From contig NZ_CP109435.1 in NCBI RefSeq assembly GCF_036227125.1, positions 1,364,001 through 1,428,000 on the forward strand: DNA of 64,000 nt, written 5' to 3'. This DNA comes from Streptomyces sp. NBC_01485. GTDB lineage: Bacteria > Actinomycetota > Actinomycetes > Streptomycetales > Streptomycetaceae. A model generated the notes under the pieces. That model was given only the letters and a program-made list of their open reading frames with translations, ran no database searches and was not told where the DNA came from. This document shows positions 15,584-24,054 of this stretch, piece after piece. Made by a program: the position numbers and the translations under genes. How positions within the stretch are numbered: position 1 is the stretch's first letter; every line of letters begins with the position of its first letter.

Positions 15584-16173
15584 CCGCCGCTGACGTCATC
15601 GAGGCCTGGGACCAGGCCGACCCGTCCGCGATCCACCCCACCCGGGCCGTCGACGAGGATGCCTACTGGGACAGCGGCAGGAATCAGGCCGCACTCCTCG
15701 GCACCGTCCTGGCCGACGGCTGCAGGGTCGTCGACTTCGGATGCGGAGACGGACGCGTCGCCATCCCGCTCCGCAACCTCGGCTACGACGTCACCGCCGT
15801 GGACGCCTCCCAGACCATGCTCGACCGACTCCACCAGCACGACCCCGCCATGCCCACCGTTCTCAGCCCCGGCAGCGGCCTGTACGCGGCACTCGGCAAG
15901 AAGGTCGACGCCGTCGTCTCCCTCGCCGTCCTCATCCACCACAACTACACGGACTGCCTCAACCTCCTGACCGAACTCCGGCAGGCCGTCAAGCTCGGCG
16001 GCCTCCTCGTCCTCGACTGGCCCGTCAGTGACGAGCCCGTCGAAGGGCAGAGCTGGTTGGAGGTCACCACCTGGAGCCAGCAGGCCCACGACGACGCCTG
16101 CGCCCGCATCGGCCTCAAGCCTGTCGACGCGGCGCTGCCGTGGGGCGTCTACAAGGCGGTGAAGGCTGCGTGA
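15580..16173 (+). CDS. Class I SAM-dependent methyltransferase
   Basis: 197 aa, GTG overlapping the GT2 stop by four bases. Motif I is VVDFGCGDGRVA (about residues 50-61), followed by VTAVDASQTML and the later VSLAVLIHHN and GGLLVLDWPVS. It is small-molecule or sugar type rather than DNA type, since no DPPY/NPPY motif is present. Coupling to the glycosyltransferase suggests O-methylation of a transferred sugar, by inference. Confidence 0.75.
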   Translation: MTAADVIEAWDQADPSAIHPTRAVDEDAYWDSGRNQAALLGTVLADGCRVVDFGCGDGRVAIPLRNLGYDVTAVDASQTMLDRLHQHDPAMPTVLSPGSGLYAALGKKVDAVVSLAVLIHHNYTDCLNLLTELRQAVKLGGLLVLDWPVSDEPVEGQSWLEVTTWSQQAHDDACARIGLKPVDAALPWGVYKAVKAA

Positions 16174-16346
16174 CTACCACCGCAGACAGCACCCGCTACC
16201 TCAAGACCGTGTGGCGCGGCGAGCGGTGCTGGGAGTGGAAGGCGCTCTACGTCGGCCATGTACAGCCTCGCGGCTACCGCACGTACTGGCGCCACAAGCA
16301 CTTCTGGCAGTTGCACCTCACACCCATCCACCTGCACCGCGACGGT

Positions 16347-17783
16347 CAATGCCGTTGTCTGTGGGCTGCACGCAGCGTTCCGCTGCGGCGTCGGCGCGAG
16401 GATGCTGACAGTTATGCAGCATCCATGGACCGGATTATCGGACGACGTGCGGTTGGGAATTCTCACCCGGTGGGTGACCGCCGAGTTGGTGGACGAGGTG
16501 CTGGCTGCGTGCGGAAAGCGGGATGAGAAGCCTGGGGCGCTGCCGGTCAGGTTCATGGTCTATTTCGTGCTCGCGTCGGCCCTCTTCCAGCAGGACTCCT
16601 ATGACGACGTGGCGGAGAATCTGGTGGGCGCGCTGGAGGAGATGAGCGTGTCGATCCCGAACCGGTCCTCGTTCACGCGGGCCAGGCAGCGGCTCGGGCC
16701 GGCCGTGCTGGAGACGCTGTTCCGTCGCCTGGCCGGGCCGGTAGCCCCGCCAGGGCTTGCCGACGCCTACTACCAGGGGATGCGGATCGCCGCGGTGGAC
16801 GGGTTCCTCCTCGACGTGAAGGAGAACGAGGTCAACCGGGCCACGTTCGGCGGGACGCGGGACGCCAGGGGTCATCGGGCGGGAAATCCTCAGGCCAGGG
16901 TGGTGACGCTGACCGAGACCGGGACGCACTCCACGATCGACGCGAGAGTGGGCGGGTTCAGCACCGGGGAGCGGGAGTTGACGATCCCGATGGCCGCCAG
17001 CGCTGCCGGGATGTTCGTCATCATGGACCGGGGCTTCCCCGGGGTGGAACTGTGGAAGGCGTTCACGCAGGCCGGGGCTCACCTGCTGATCCGGGCGCGC
17101 TCCACGGTGGCCCACCAGCCGGTGACGGTCCTCGTGGACGGGACGTATCTGGCCCGGATGAACCTGGCCGGGCAGAAGCGTGCACATCCCGGCGGGGTGC
17201 TGGTGCGGGTGGTCGAGTACCGCATCGATGGGGGCGAGGTCATCCGACTGCTGACCGACCTGCTGGACCCGGTGGCCTTCCCCGCGGACGAGTTGGCCGC
17301 CCTCTACCATGATCGCTGGGAGAGTGAGTCGGCGTTTCGGCAGGTCAAGACGTTTCAGCGCGGACCCCAGGAGGTCTTACGGTCCGTCAGCCCAGCTTTG
17401 ATCCGGCAGGAGGTATGGGCGCATCTGGTGGTGCACCACTGCATGACCCGGATCATCATGCTCCTGGCCGACGAAGAAGGGATCGACCCGGACCGGATCT
17501 CCTTCGTCAAGGTCATCAAGCACGTGCGACGCAGCGTCATCCGCCAGTGCACGCAGACCTCTTGGCAGGTCAAGCAGTTCATGACGATGCTGGCCGATAA
17601 GGTGCACCGCAAGCTCGACAGCGGTGCCAGACGCCTGCGCGAGGCGGACCGGTTCGTCAAGCGCCCGTACTTGAAGTACACCTACCGCCCCGCGGGGAAG
17701 CCCCGCCGCCCCACCCGACACGTCCCGGAGAAGTCGCTGACCTTGGAACCCGCACTCGCTTCATAGGACAGACAACGGCATTG
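16347..17783 (+). mobile_element. IS4-family insertion sequence
   Basis: 1,437 bp with perfect 15-bp inverted ends (CAATGCCGTTGTCTG at 16347-16361, complement at 17769-17783) and a 10-bp direct repeat CCGCGACGGT (16337-16346 and 17784-17793). Duplication length and transposase fit IS4. Confidence 0.92.
16414..17766 (+). CDS. IS4-family transposase
   Basis: About 450 aa. It has an IS4 N-terminal domain (DDVRLGILTRWVTAELVDEV), then DDE catalysis: IAAVDGFLLDV, FVIMDRGFPG and the Y(2)R(3)E(6)K signature YHDRWESESAFRQVK. No internal stop, so probably active. ATG 16414 is taken because GAGG lies about eleven bases upstream; ATG 16402 is possible. Confidence 0.9.
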   Translation: MQHPWTGLSDDVRLGILTRWVTAELVDEVLAACGKRDEKPGALPVRFMVYFVLASALFQQDSYDDVAENLVGALEEMSVSIPNRSSFTRARQRLGPAVLETLFRRLAGPVAPPGLADAYYQGMRIAAVDGFLLDVKENEVNRATFGGTRDARGHRAGNPQARVVTLTETGTHSTIDARVGGFSTGERELTIPMAASAAGMFVIMDRGFPGVELWKAFTQAGAHLLIRARSTVAHQPVTVLVDGTYLARMNLAGQKRAHPGGVLVRVVEYRIDGGEVIRLLTDLLDPVAFPADELAALYHDRWESESAFRQVKTFQRGPQEVLRSVSPALIRQEVWAHLVVHHCMTRIIMLLADEEGIDPDRISFVKVIKHVRRSVIRQCTQTSWQVKQFMTMLADKVHRKLDSGARRLREADRFVKRPYLKYTYRPAGKPRRPTRHVPEKSLTLEPALAS

Positions 17784-17874
17784 CCGCGACGGTCAGAAGT
17801 GGGAGATCGGCGTCTGCTTCGGCAAGCGCACCTTCTACCTCAAGACCCACCGCTGAGTAAGCCGAGGACCCCCA

Positions 17875-18147
17875 ATGCAGCCCACCATTGGCGCCGCCGT
17901 CCACTACGTCAGCCACGGAACGCCCGGCGGCGAGTACGGCAAGGAGTGCCGGGCCGCGATCGTCACCGAGGTCTCGCCGGAGAGTAAGGGCGAAGGGCAG
18001 GAGATCGTCGGCCTCGCCGTACTCAACCCGACCGGCTTCTTCTTCAACCGGGGCTGCGTGCACCACGAGGCGGATCCCCATCTGGCCGACTCGAACCCCG
18101 CCGTGAACCACCCCGGCGGAACCTGGCACTGGCCCGAAGGGGCCTGA
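17875..18147 (+). CDS. Conserved small phage protein
   Basis: 90 aa. Start PTIGAAVHYVSHGTP, then CRAAIVTEV, LAVLNPTGFFFNRGC and the end GGTWHWPEG. This family is frequent in Streptomyces phages, where it sits among tail genes (from memory). The role is unknown. A small beta-barrel with a possible metal site (C, HH) is visible. Confidence 0.65.
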   Translation: MQPTIGAAVHYVSHGTPGGEYGKECRAAIVTEVSPESKGEGQEIVGLAVLNPTGFFFNRGCVHHEADPHLADSNPAVNHPGGTWHWPEGA

Positions 18148-18166
18148 CCGAGGCAAGGCGGTGACC

Positions 18167-19036
18167 ATGCGCGTCCTCCTCACCGGCCACCGGGGCTTCG
18201 TCGGCCGTCACCTGCATGCCGCGCTCGAAGCCCGGGGTGACGACGTCACCGGCATCGACCTCGCCGACGGCAGCGGCGACGCCCTCGACTTCTTTCGCGC
18301 CGACAACCAGCGCTGGGACCTCGCGATCCACTGCGCGGCGATTGTCGGCGGTCGGGCCAGCATCGACGGCAGCCCGCTCGGCGTCGCCACCAACCTCGCA
18401 CTCGACGCCTGGTACATGCGCTGGTTGATTCGCACCGGCACCCCGCGAGCCGTCTACTTCAGTTCGTCTGCGGCATATCCGATCGAGCTTCAGCAGCCCG
18501 GCGACGTCCGCAAACTGTACGAGGAAGACATCGACCTCGACCATCCCGAACAGCCCGACGCATCGTATGGATGGGCGAAACTCACCGGCGAGAAACTCGC
18601 CACCTACGCCGAAGCCGAAGGCTGCCGCATCCTCATCCCGCGCCCGTTCAGCGGCTACGGCGAAGACCAGGACGAGGCGTACCCGTTCCCCGCGTTCATC
18701 CAGCGGGCCAAACGCCGCGACGACCCCTTCGAAATCTGGGGATCCGGCGACTCCACACGCGACTGGATCCACATCTCGGACCTGGTCGCAGCCACCCTCG
18801 CGCTCCTCGCCGCCGACGTCACCGGACCCGTCAACCTCGGCTGGGGCAGAGCCACCAGCTTCAACGACCTCGCCGCCATCGTGTGCGCAGGAGCCGGATA
18901 CCGCCCCCAGTTGAAGCACCTGCCGTCCGCACCCCAAGGCGTCCACCACCGCGTCAGCGACCCCGGCCGCATGCTCGACCACTACCAGCCGGCCGTCACG
19001 CTGGAAGAAGGCGTCCGGCGGGCCCTCGCAGACTGA
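18167..19036 (+). CDS. NAD-dependent sugar-nucleotide epimerase/dehydratase
   Basis: 289 aa. Extended SDR fold: LLTGHRGFVG (G7, G10, G13) binds NAD(P), followed by VYFSSSAAY and catalytic Y134xxxK138 (YGWAK). Then come RPFSGYG and a substrate part with WGSGDSTRDWIHISDLV. Closest in plan to GDP- or UDP-sugar 4-epimerases and reductases. It would supply a modified nucleotide sugar for the adjacent GT2 or the capsid-linked GT4. ATG behind AAGGCGG is preferred to GTG 18161. Confidence 0.8.
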   Translation: MRVLLTGHRGFVGRHLHAALEARGDDVTGIDLADGSGDALDFFRADNQRWDLAIHCAAIVGGRASIDGSPLGVATNLALDAWYMRWLIRTGTPRAVYFSSSAAYPIELQQPGDVRKLYEEDIDLDHPEQPDASYGWAKLTGEKLATYAEAEGCRILIPRPFSGYGEDQDEAYPFPAFIQRAKRRDDPFEIWGSGDSTRDWIHISDLVAATLALLAADVTGPVNLGWGRATSFNDLAAIVCAGAGYRPQLKHLPSAPQGVHHRVSDPGRMLDHYQPAVTLEEGVRRALAD

Positions 19037-19068
19037 ACCCAACAGACGGCCGACGGCGAGGCGACACC

Positions 19069-19323
19069 ATGATCGATGCAACCGTTGAACTACGCGTCGA
19101 CACCGATCTCGAAGCGGACTTCAACAAGCACCAGCACCTGCTGCCTGGCCGTGAACTCTCCCGCCGCCACAGCGAAGACGGCCAGCACGTCATCATCACG
19201 CTCGCCGTACCCGACGCCCCCGATCGCGCAGCGACGATGAGCCCCTGGTTCACGCTCACCAGTGACCGCATCGAACTCGGCGGCATCGACTACTACGACG
19301 CCGCCGGATACCGACTCGCCTGA
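19069..19323 (+). CDS. Hypothetical small protein
   Basis: 84 aa, ATG behind GGCGAGG. A beta-alpha-beta pattern (TVELRVDTDLEADF, HVIITLAVPDAP, FTLTSDRIELGG) suggests a compact domain. No family recognised. Lies in the run of small genes after the epimerase. Confidence 0.5.
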   Translation: MIDATVELRVDTDLEADFNKHQHLLPGRELSRRHSEDGQHVIITLAVPDAPDRAATMSPWFTLTSDRIELGGIDYYDAAGYRLA

Positions 19324-19341
19324 CCCCTCGGAGCCCGCGCC

Positions 19342-19902
19342 ATGGATCTCCACGCCTGGATCACCCAGCAAGTCGACCGCGTCGAAGAGACCGCGCGCGC
19401 AGTCGAAGATCGCAGCGCCCCATGGGACGGGCTGTGGATGGCCGACGGGAATCGAGCGGTACGCACCGTCAACGGGCACGTGCTCTTCTACCGACACAAA
19501 AGCAGCCCGCTGAAGCCGGGACTCGCTGACCACGTCGCCCTGAACGACCCGGCCGCAGTTCTGCGGCGCTGCGAGGCAGACCGCCGCATCCTCGCCCGGC
19601 ACCGGCTCGACCCGGGAGCAGCGGGAACCGATCGCGCGGCAGCCTGCGACGGCTGCGGAGTCGAGTGGGTGCAGGACTGCTGCGACCCCGTCACCGACAA
19701 CCTCAACGACTGCCCCGAACTCCTCGACCTCGCCCACGCGCACGGGCTGACGGACGAGATCCTCACCAGCCTCGACCGGCCTCAGCCTCCCGAGTCGAAG
19801 CCGAGCATCCGCAGTCGGTACGCCAACGGCGGCATCCTCACCACGCCCATCACCACCAGCGACATACCCGCCGCACTCCGCGGACCCCACTGGAAACCCT
19901 GA
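19342..19902 (+). CDS. DUF6221-like protein
   Basis: 186 aa. It has the family plan: an N-terminal helix with WITQQVDRVEETARA, PWDGLWMADG, LADHVALNDPAAVLRRCEAD, RRILARHRL, then a Cys-containing insertion CDGCGVEW. DUF6221 proteins are widespread in Streptomyces and their phages and have no known function. Confidence 0.7.
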   Translation: MDLHAWITQQVDRVEETARAVEDRSAPWDGLWMADGNRAVRTVNGHVLFYRHKSSPLKPGLADHVALNDPAAVLRRCEADRRILARHRLDPGAAGTDRAAACDGCGVEWVQDCCDPVTDNLNDCPELLDLAHAHGLTDEILTSLDRPQPPESKPSIRSRYANGGILTTPITTSDIPAALRGPHWKP

Positions 19903-19920
19903 CCGTGATCGGAGGTGCCC

Positions 19921-20646
19921 GTGGCCCTCCGACTCCGCATCCTCGCCGCCCTCGTCGCAGCCGCAGGCCTGCTACTCACCGCAGCCCCGCCCGCAGAATC
20001 AGCCACCGGACCCGTCTACGCGGGCCGCGGCTGGAAAGTCTGGACCGACAACGGCATCTACAGCCTCAACCCGGACCCGTACACGATCGTCTTCGCCGAC
20101 ACGGCAGCCCGGACCAAGCTGAAGCCGTACCTGCTGAAGCCAGCCGCGCAGGCGTCGACGGTCACCGGCGTGCAGATCACCGTCACCGACCTCATCGACA
20201 CCACGCCCGCCGGCACCTGCCCAGCACGGCACCAGATCATCGTCTCCTACAGCTACCGGCCCACCGGCGAAGCCGGCATGTCGCAGGCCCGCGCCTGCCA
20301 CCAGATCGACGACGGCTCCGCGTGGGGCGGCCACATGCTCATCGACTCCGAGTACTGGACGTCCCCGAACTGGTTCTCCACGGACGCGGTCAAGAACGAC
20401 GCCTACCGGTGGAACGTCATCACCCACGAACTCGGCCACAGCCTCGGCCTCGCCCACGCCACCGAAGACTTGAACGGCGACGGCACCGTGAAGCGCGGAG
20501 AATGCGTCGCGACCGCCACCGGCACCAAGCCCATCATGTGCGATCCGCAAGGCGGCTACCTCAACCCCACCGACGCAGGCCGCTTCACACCCCCCTTCGA
20601 CGAGCCCGGCCTCCGCCAACTCGCCGCCAACTGGTACCTCCGATAA
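19921..20646 (+). CDS. Secreted matrixin-like zinc metalloprotease
   Basis: 241 aa. Signal peptide at the start (RLRILAALVAAAGLLL then PPAESA). The zinc site HELGHSLGLAH starts at H169 (HExxHxxGxxH), and a Met-turn follows in KPIMCDP. This is the metzincin signature of a single-domain protease acting outside the cell. The GTG six bases from GGAGG is chosen. Its place among virion and decoration genes suggests release from the lysogen or carriage with the particle, unproven. Confidence 0.75.
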   Translation: MALRLRILAALVAAAGLLLTAAPPAESATGPVYAGRGWKVWTDNGIYSLNPDPYTIVFADTAARTKLKPYLLKPAAQASTVTGVQITVTDLIDTTPAGTCPARHQIIVSYSYRPTGEAGMSQARACHQIDDGSAWGGHMLIDSEYWTSPNWFSTDAVKNDAYRWNVITHELGHSLGLAHATEDLNGDGTVKRGECVATATGTKPIMCDPQGGYLNPTDAGRFTPPFDEPGLRQLAANWYLR

Positions 20647-20666
20647 CCCCACCAGGAGCCCGCGCC

Positions 20667-20846
20667 ATGGCCCGCTACCGCATCAGCTATCTCGACGGCG
20701 AAACCGAGACCATCACCGCCGCCAACCTCGAACCATCCGGAAGCCAGTACATCGCCTGGGTCGGAGACGGGGCCGCAGCCGCCTACATCCCGATCGGCAA
20801 CGTCCGCAGCATCGTGCTCCAGGACGATGAGGCGGTGGACGCCTGA
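20667..20846 (+). CDS. Hypothetical small beta protein
   Basis: 59 aa, ATG behind CAGGAG. Strand pattern RYRISYLDGETETITAA and AAAYIPIGNVRSIVL. Its final TGA overlaps the next ATG by one base. Unknown function. Confidence 0.5.
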   Translation: MARYRISYLDGETETITAANLEPSGSQYIAWVGDGAAAAYIPIGNVRSIVLQDDEAVDA

Positions 20847-21664
20847 TGGCCCGCATCCAGATCCTCGAACTCCCCACCATCTACCGCGACGAAGGCCCCG
20901 ACGAGACCCCGTACATCCTCGTCATCGACGGATGGGACATCCTCTCGTTCGACGAGAACACCATGCTCAACGACTACTGGGACGCCTTCGCCAAGAAGAT
21001 TGGCGCCCGAGGAGTCCTCTTCACCGACCGCACCGTCGACATCCCCGCCAACGAAACGCCAGTCGACCCCGACGGCTACCCGCTGAAGATCCGCATCGAA
21101 GGCGACTTCGAACAGTTCCGCGAACAGGTCCAGGACGAGATCACCAAGGCGCAGAACGAGATCCTCGACCGTCGCGACGCCACCATGGACGCGCAACGAA
21201 TGGCCGACGGGCGCACTGGAATCGCCCGAGACGCGGACCGGCTCGCCAACCACAAGGCCGCCCTCCTCGACGCCCTCGGCATGGACCACACCCGCGACTG
21301 GGACGACATCCGGAACGCCGCCGCCGGACTACGCAAGAAATGTGACGCACAGGCCACCGAAGTCGCACAGTTGCGGGAAGGCGAAGAACCCGTCACCGAC
21401 CAACGCGTCGCCCCCAACCCAGGCCAATGGATCTGGCAATGGAACCGGGCCACACCAGAGAAGCGCCTCAGCATGGCCGCACAGATCATCGACGGCATGG
21501 CCATAGCCAACAACTGCTTCATGGCCGACCACGAAGCGCGGATCTCCAGTCTGAACGCCGAACTGGAACGGCTGCGCACCGGGCACGCCGCCACCAGCCG
21601 CGACATCACAGTCGACAACGCGGCCGACGTGGTCGCCCCGCACGACCCAAGCCACCGTGCCTGA
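20846..21664 (+). CDS. Conserved hypothetical with coiled-coil segments
   Basis: 272 aa. The N-terminal alpha/beta region has TPYILVIDGWDILSFDENT, then long helices (QFREQVQDEITKAQNEILD, EARISSLNAELERLR). No enzyme motif. It is translationally linked with genes before and after and is probably a structural or assembly factor. Confidence 0.5.
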   Translation: MARIQILELPTIYRDEGPDETPYILVIDGWDILSFDENTMLNDYWDAFAKKIGARGVLFTDRTVDIPANETPVDPDGYPLKIRIEGDFEQFREQVQDEITKAQNEILDRRDATMDAQRMADGRTGIARDADRLANHKAALLDALGMDHTRDWDDIRNAAAGLRKKCDAQATEVAQLREGEEPVTDQRVAPNPGQWIWQWNRATPEKRLSMAAQIIDGMAIANNCFMADHEARISSLNAELERLRTGHAATSRDITVDNAADVVAPHDPSHRA

Positions 21665-21866
21665 CGTGACCGTCAAGCTGTCCGACGGCATCCGCGAGGT
21701 CAGCGTCGAGGTCAGCGGCAGCACGGACGGCGACCCACTCGCGCGCGCCGAAGACGCAGCTGTCCGGCTGTACGGAATCGCCATCACCAACGCGCCCGCC
21801 GGACAACGCACCGGCTTCGCAGGATGGGCACTCGGCAGCGACACCGAACGCAGCCCCGAGGAGTAG
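21657..21866 (+). CDS. Hypothetical small protein
   Basis: 69 aa from a GTG inside the end of the previous gene (8-base overlap). Beta strands TVKLSDGIREVSVEVSG followed by a helix. No family. Confidence 0.45.
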   Translation: MPDVTVKLSDGIREVSVEVSGSTDGDPLARAEDAAVRLYGIAITNAPAGQRTGFAGWALGSDTERSPEE

Positions 21867-21875
21867 GAGACGGCC

Positions 21876-22187
21876 GTGAGCGGAGGCTGGGCACGGAGCA
21901 CCAGGAAGAGCAGACTGCCCTCCAACTGGCGCAGCGAAATCCGGCCCGCCGCACACGCCCGAAACCCCGACCACATCTGCCACATCTGCGGACAACCCGG
22001 CGGCGACCGACTCGACCACAAACAGCCCGGCGACGACCACAGCCCCGAGAACCTCGACTGGGCCCACGACGCCACACCGCCCCACTGCCACCGGTACAAG
22101 AGCTCACGCGAAGGCCACGCAGCCAAGGCCGCCAACCCGCCACCCGGACGAAAGCGGCCACCCGAGCAGCACCCCGGACTCCTGTGA
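21876..22187 (+). CDS. HNH endonuclease
   Basis: 103 aa from a GTG. It has CHICGQPGGDRLDHKQPGDDHSPENLDW-type order (CxxC, DH, GDDH, ENL) and PHCHRYKSSREG, the zinc-supported beta-beta-alpha-metal fold. Phage HNH proteins of this size near terminase genes often assist genome packaging. Here the terminase lies 2 kb downstream, so that role is plausible. Confidence 0.8.
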   Translation: MSGGWARSTRKSRLPSNWRSEIRPAAHARNPDHICHICGQPGGDRLDHKQPGDDHSPENLDWAHDATPPHCHRYKSSREGHAAKAANPPPGRKRPPEQHPGLL

Positions 22188-22203
22188 GCCAGAGGACCGC
22201 GCC

Positions 22204-22413
22204 ATGAACGGCACACAACGTCTCCTCTATCGCCATATCCCCAGCTTCAAGCGCGAAGACGGCAGCCTGTACACCGCCTACGTCGCGATCTACTCCCGCA
22301 TCTACGCCGCACGCATGCGCTACCTGCACCGGCGCGGACGGCACGCCGCGCAGCGCGGCATCGACCCTCGCTGCTCGTGGTGTGGCGGCACCCTCCAATC
22401 GAGGCAGCTATGA
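22204..22413 (+). CDS. Small Arg/Tyr-rich protein with CxxC
   Basis: 69 aa. Helical and basic (YRHIPSFKRED, AARMRYLHRRGRHAAQRG), ending with CSWCGGTL. Its stop overlaps the next start as ATGA. Probably nucleic-acid associated. No family. Confidence 0.5.
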   Translation: MNGTQRLLYRHIPSFKREDGSLYTAYVAIYSRIYAARMRYLHRRGRHAAQRGIDPRCSWCGGTLQSRQL

Positions 22414-22640
22414 CCGCCTACCTCGTCATCCACTCCGAACGCCGCCGCGAAGACACCCTCATCGAAGACCCCAACCTCACCGTCGAATTCGCCGACGGCT
22501 GGGTCCTCTTCAAAGACCGCACCGCCTTCGAAGACCACCGCGTCGCCATCGCCATCCCGGCCGCGCAAGTCCTCCGCGTCGAACGGGTAGACGAACCACA
22601 GACACCCCAAGACCAGGAGCCAGCGCCGGCCAAGGAGTGA
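22410..22640 (+). CDS. Hypothetical small protein
   Basis: 76 aa, coupled to the preceding gene. AYLVIHSERRREDTLIED, then TVEFADGWVLFKDRT and a Pro/Gln-rich tail. A beta-hairpin domain is likely. Function unknown. Confidence 0.5.
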   Translation: MTAYLVIHSERRREDTLIEDPNLTVEFADGWVLFKDRTAFEDHRVAIAIPAAQVLRVERVDEPQTPQDQEPAPAKE

Positions 22641-22646
22641 TCCAAC

Positions 22647-22895
22647 ATGGCGAGCAAAGGACGAGGAAGCCGGAGCCGACAAGGTAACGCCGAGACACTG
22701 CGACGCTACTGGGGACCCTCAGGCGCAGGCGGAGCCCGCATCCGCTGGGGCACACCAGGCGACTGGACCCGATGCAACAGGCTGCTCAGCAAGTACCTCG
22801 GAGCGCGAGCCAAGGGCTACTGCCAGCTCATGCACATCCGGTCAACCGGGGTCGCGACGGGCAGTCGGCTCAACCCGGGTAGGCGGACTCGGTAG
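22647..22895 (+). CDS. Conserved small basic phage protein
   Basis: 82 aa, ATG behind AAGGAG. Strongly basic with RWGTPGDWTRCNRLLSKYLG and AKGYCQLMHIRSTGV. Proteins with this core recur in Streptomyces phages before the terminase genes (from memory). Probable DNA or RNA binding. Confidence 0.55.
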   Translation: MASKGRGSRSRQGNAETLRRYWGPSGAGGARIRWGTPGDWTRCNRLLSKYLGARAKGYCQLMHIRSTGVATGSRLNPGRRTR

Positions 22896-22923
22896 GGGCC
22901 GGCCACGGCGCGGGGAGGTGGGC

Positions 22924-23103
22924 ATGGCAGCCGTCGGTGCAGTCCAGGTCCGCTGTGCGGAGTGCGACGTCGCAGTACCGATCACGACGGAGATCACTTC
23001 GACGGGTGTTGAAGGCAGCAGGTTGATCATGAGCGTCAAGCCGGATCTGACTGACGTGATCGCCCACGCCTGGACTCGTGATCTTGGTCGTGATGATCTT
23101 TGA
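22924..23103 (+). CDS. Small zinc protein, paralogue of 11328-11531
   Basis: 59 aa, ATG six bases after GGGAGG. MAAVGAVQVRCAECDVAVP parallels the start of the 67-aa protein at 11328. The C-terminal H-x3-W replaces the HxxxH pair, so metal binding may be weaker. Function unknown. Confidence 0.5.
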   Translation: MAAVGAVQVRCAECDVAVPITTEITSTGVEGSRLIMSVKPDLTDVIAHAWTRDLGRDDL

Positions 23104-23289
23104 TCCATAATCCAAACCGAAACGGACATAGGGAGCATACCCCCTACCTCAAGATCATGGGGCTCGGGGCCGTATAGCACCTGACATCCCGCCCGGGTTT
23201 CCAGGGCCGCTGACCTGCGGAAATGCCTCACCGGTCTAGTCCACTCGCGGCCGACGGTTCGGTAGCGAGATGGTAACGATGCAGGTCAA

Positions 23290-23323
23290 ACGGCTATAGC
23301 CGTGACATCGGGGCGCCTATGCT
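23290..23323 (+). promoter_or_regulatory. Palindrome and -10 element of the prim-pol gene
   Basis: ACGGCTATAGCCGT (23290-23303) is a perfect 14-bp palindrome placed where a -35 box would lie. TATGCT at 23318-23323 is only six bases from the ATG and no Shine-Dalgarno is present, so the message is probably leaderless and operator-controlled. Confidence 0.5.
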
Positions 23324-23329
23324 GTACCC

Positions 23330-23968
23330 ATGACCTCGACCGCCGCAGCCCGCCGCACCGTGTGCGGGCAGTGCGCTGGCCCGCTGCCCATGATGGCGCG
23401 GGCCGATGCGCGTTACTGCGGCGCGACCTGCAGGAAGCGGGCGAGTCGCTCCCGACTGGCCGCCCACCAAGAGCAGGTGGCCGCCGAGCAGCAGGCTCGT
23501 ATCCCGGCTGAGTTGACGTTGCGCCCGCGGTGGGTGCGGCACAAGGACAAGGTGCCGCTGCGCACCGACGGCCGTTTCGCCTCAGTCAAGGACCCGTCAT
23601 CCTGGTCGGACTACGCGACCGTGGCCGCGTCGAAGACGGGTGACGGCATCGGCTTCGTCCTCACGGCCGGCGACGGCATCGTCGTCGTCGACCTGGACCA
23701 CGCCGTCGAGGACGGCCGGGTGCTTCCGTGGGCGCAGGCGATCGTGGATCAGTTGCCGCCGACGTACATGGAGCGCGGCCGGTCCGGTACCGGCCTGCAC
23801 CTGTGGTTCCGTGGCGCGGTCCCGCACGGCCGACGTATCCGCAAGGGGGAGTTGGCGGTCGAGGTGTACTCGGACCGTCGTTACATCATCGTCGGCGACC
23901 GGGTTTCGGGTACGCCGTTGAGTCTTGCCGTGCTGCCTGATGCGGCCGGTTTGATCGCCTCGCTCTGA
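23330..23968 (+). CDS. Bifunctional primase/polymerase (prim-pol) domain protein
   Basis: 212 aa. An N-terminal zinc ribbon (CGQCAGPLP, YCGATCRKRAS) is followed by an archaeo-eukaryotic primase core: GIGFVLTAGDGIVVVDLDHA with D121/D123, GRSGTGLHLWFRG and EVYSDRRYIIVGD. No helicase is fused. It makes primers or fills gaps. Its location just upstream of terminase rather than in a replication block is unusual, although small prim-pols do occur there in actinophages. Confidence 0.8.
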   Translation: MTSTAAARRTVCGQCAGPLPMMARADARYCGATCRKRASRSRLAAHQEQVAAEQQARIPAELTLRPRWVRHKDKVPLRTDGRFASVKDPSSWSDYATVAASKTGDGIGFVLTAGDGIVVVDLDHAVEDGRVLPWAQAIVDQLPPTYMERGRSGTGLHLWFRGAVPHGRRIRKGELAVEVYSDRRYIIVGDRVSGTPLSLAVLPDAAGLIASL

Positions 23969-23998
23969 CGCCCCGGCGGCGTCCCTGAGTCGGGGCGT
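23968..23998 (+). terminator. Hairpin after prim-pol
   Basis: ACGCCCCG pairs with CGGGGCGT immediately after the stop, followed by CGTTGTTT. Probable terminator or attenuator before terminase. Confidence 0.6.
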
Positions 23999-24054
23999 CG
24001 TTGTTTCCAGCCCTCTGTGCGCCCTGGTGGCGTGCTCTGACCCTGGAGGTCGTC

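Larger units (their letters stand above)
16170..17856 (+). pseudogene. Small gene split by an IS4-family element
   Basis: GTG 16170 overlaps the methyltransferase stop. Coding runs to 16346 (TTADSTRYLKTVWRG through HLHRDG) and resumes after the element at 17794 (QKWEIGVCFGKRTFYL), ending TGA at 17856. Removing the element and one target copy restores an open frame of 79 codons. Trp- and His-rich, no family known. It was the third gene of the GT2-methyltransferase unit. Confidence 0.8.
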
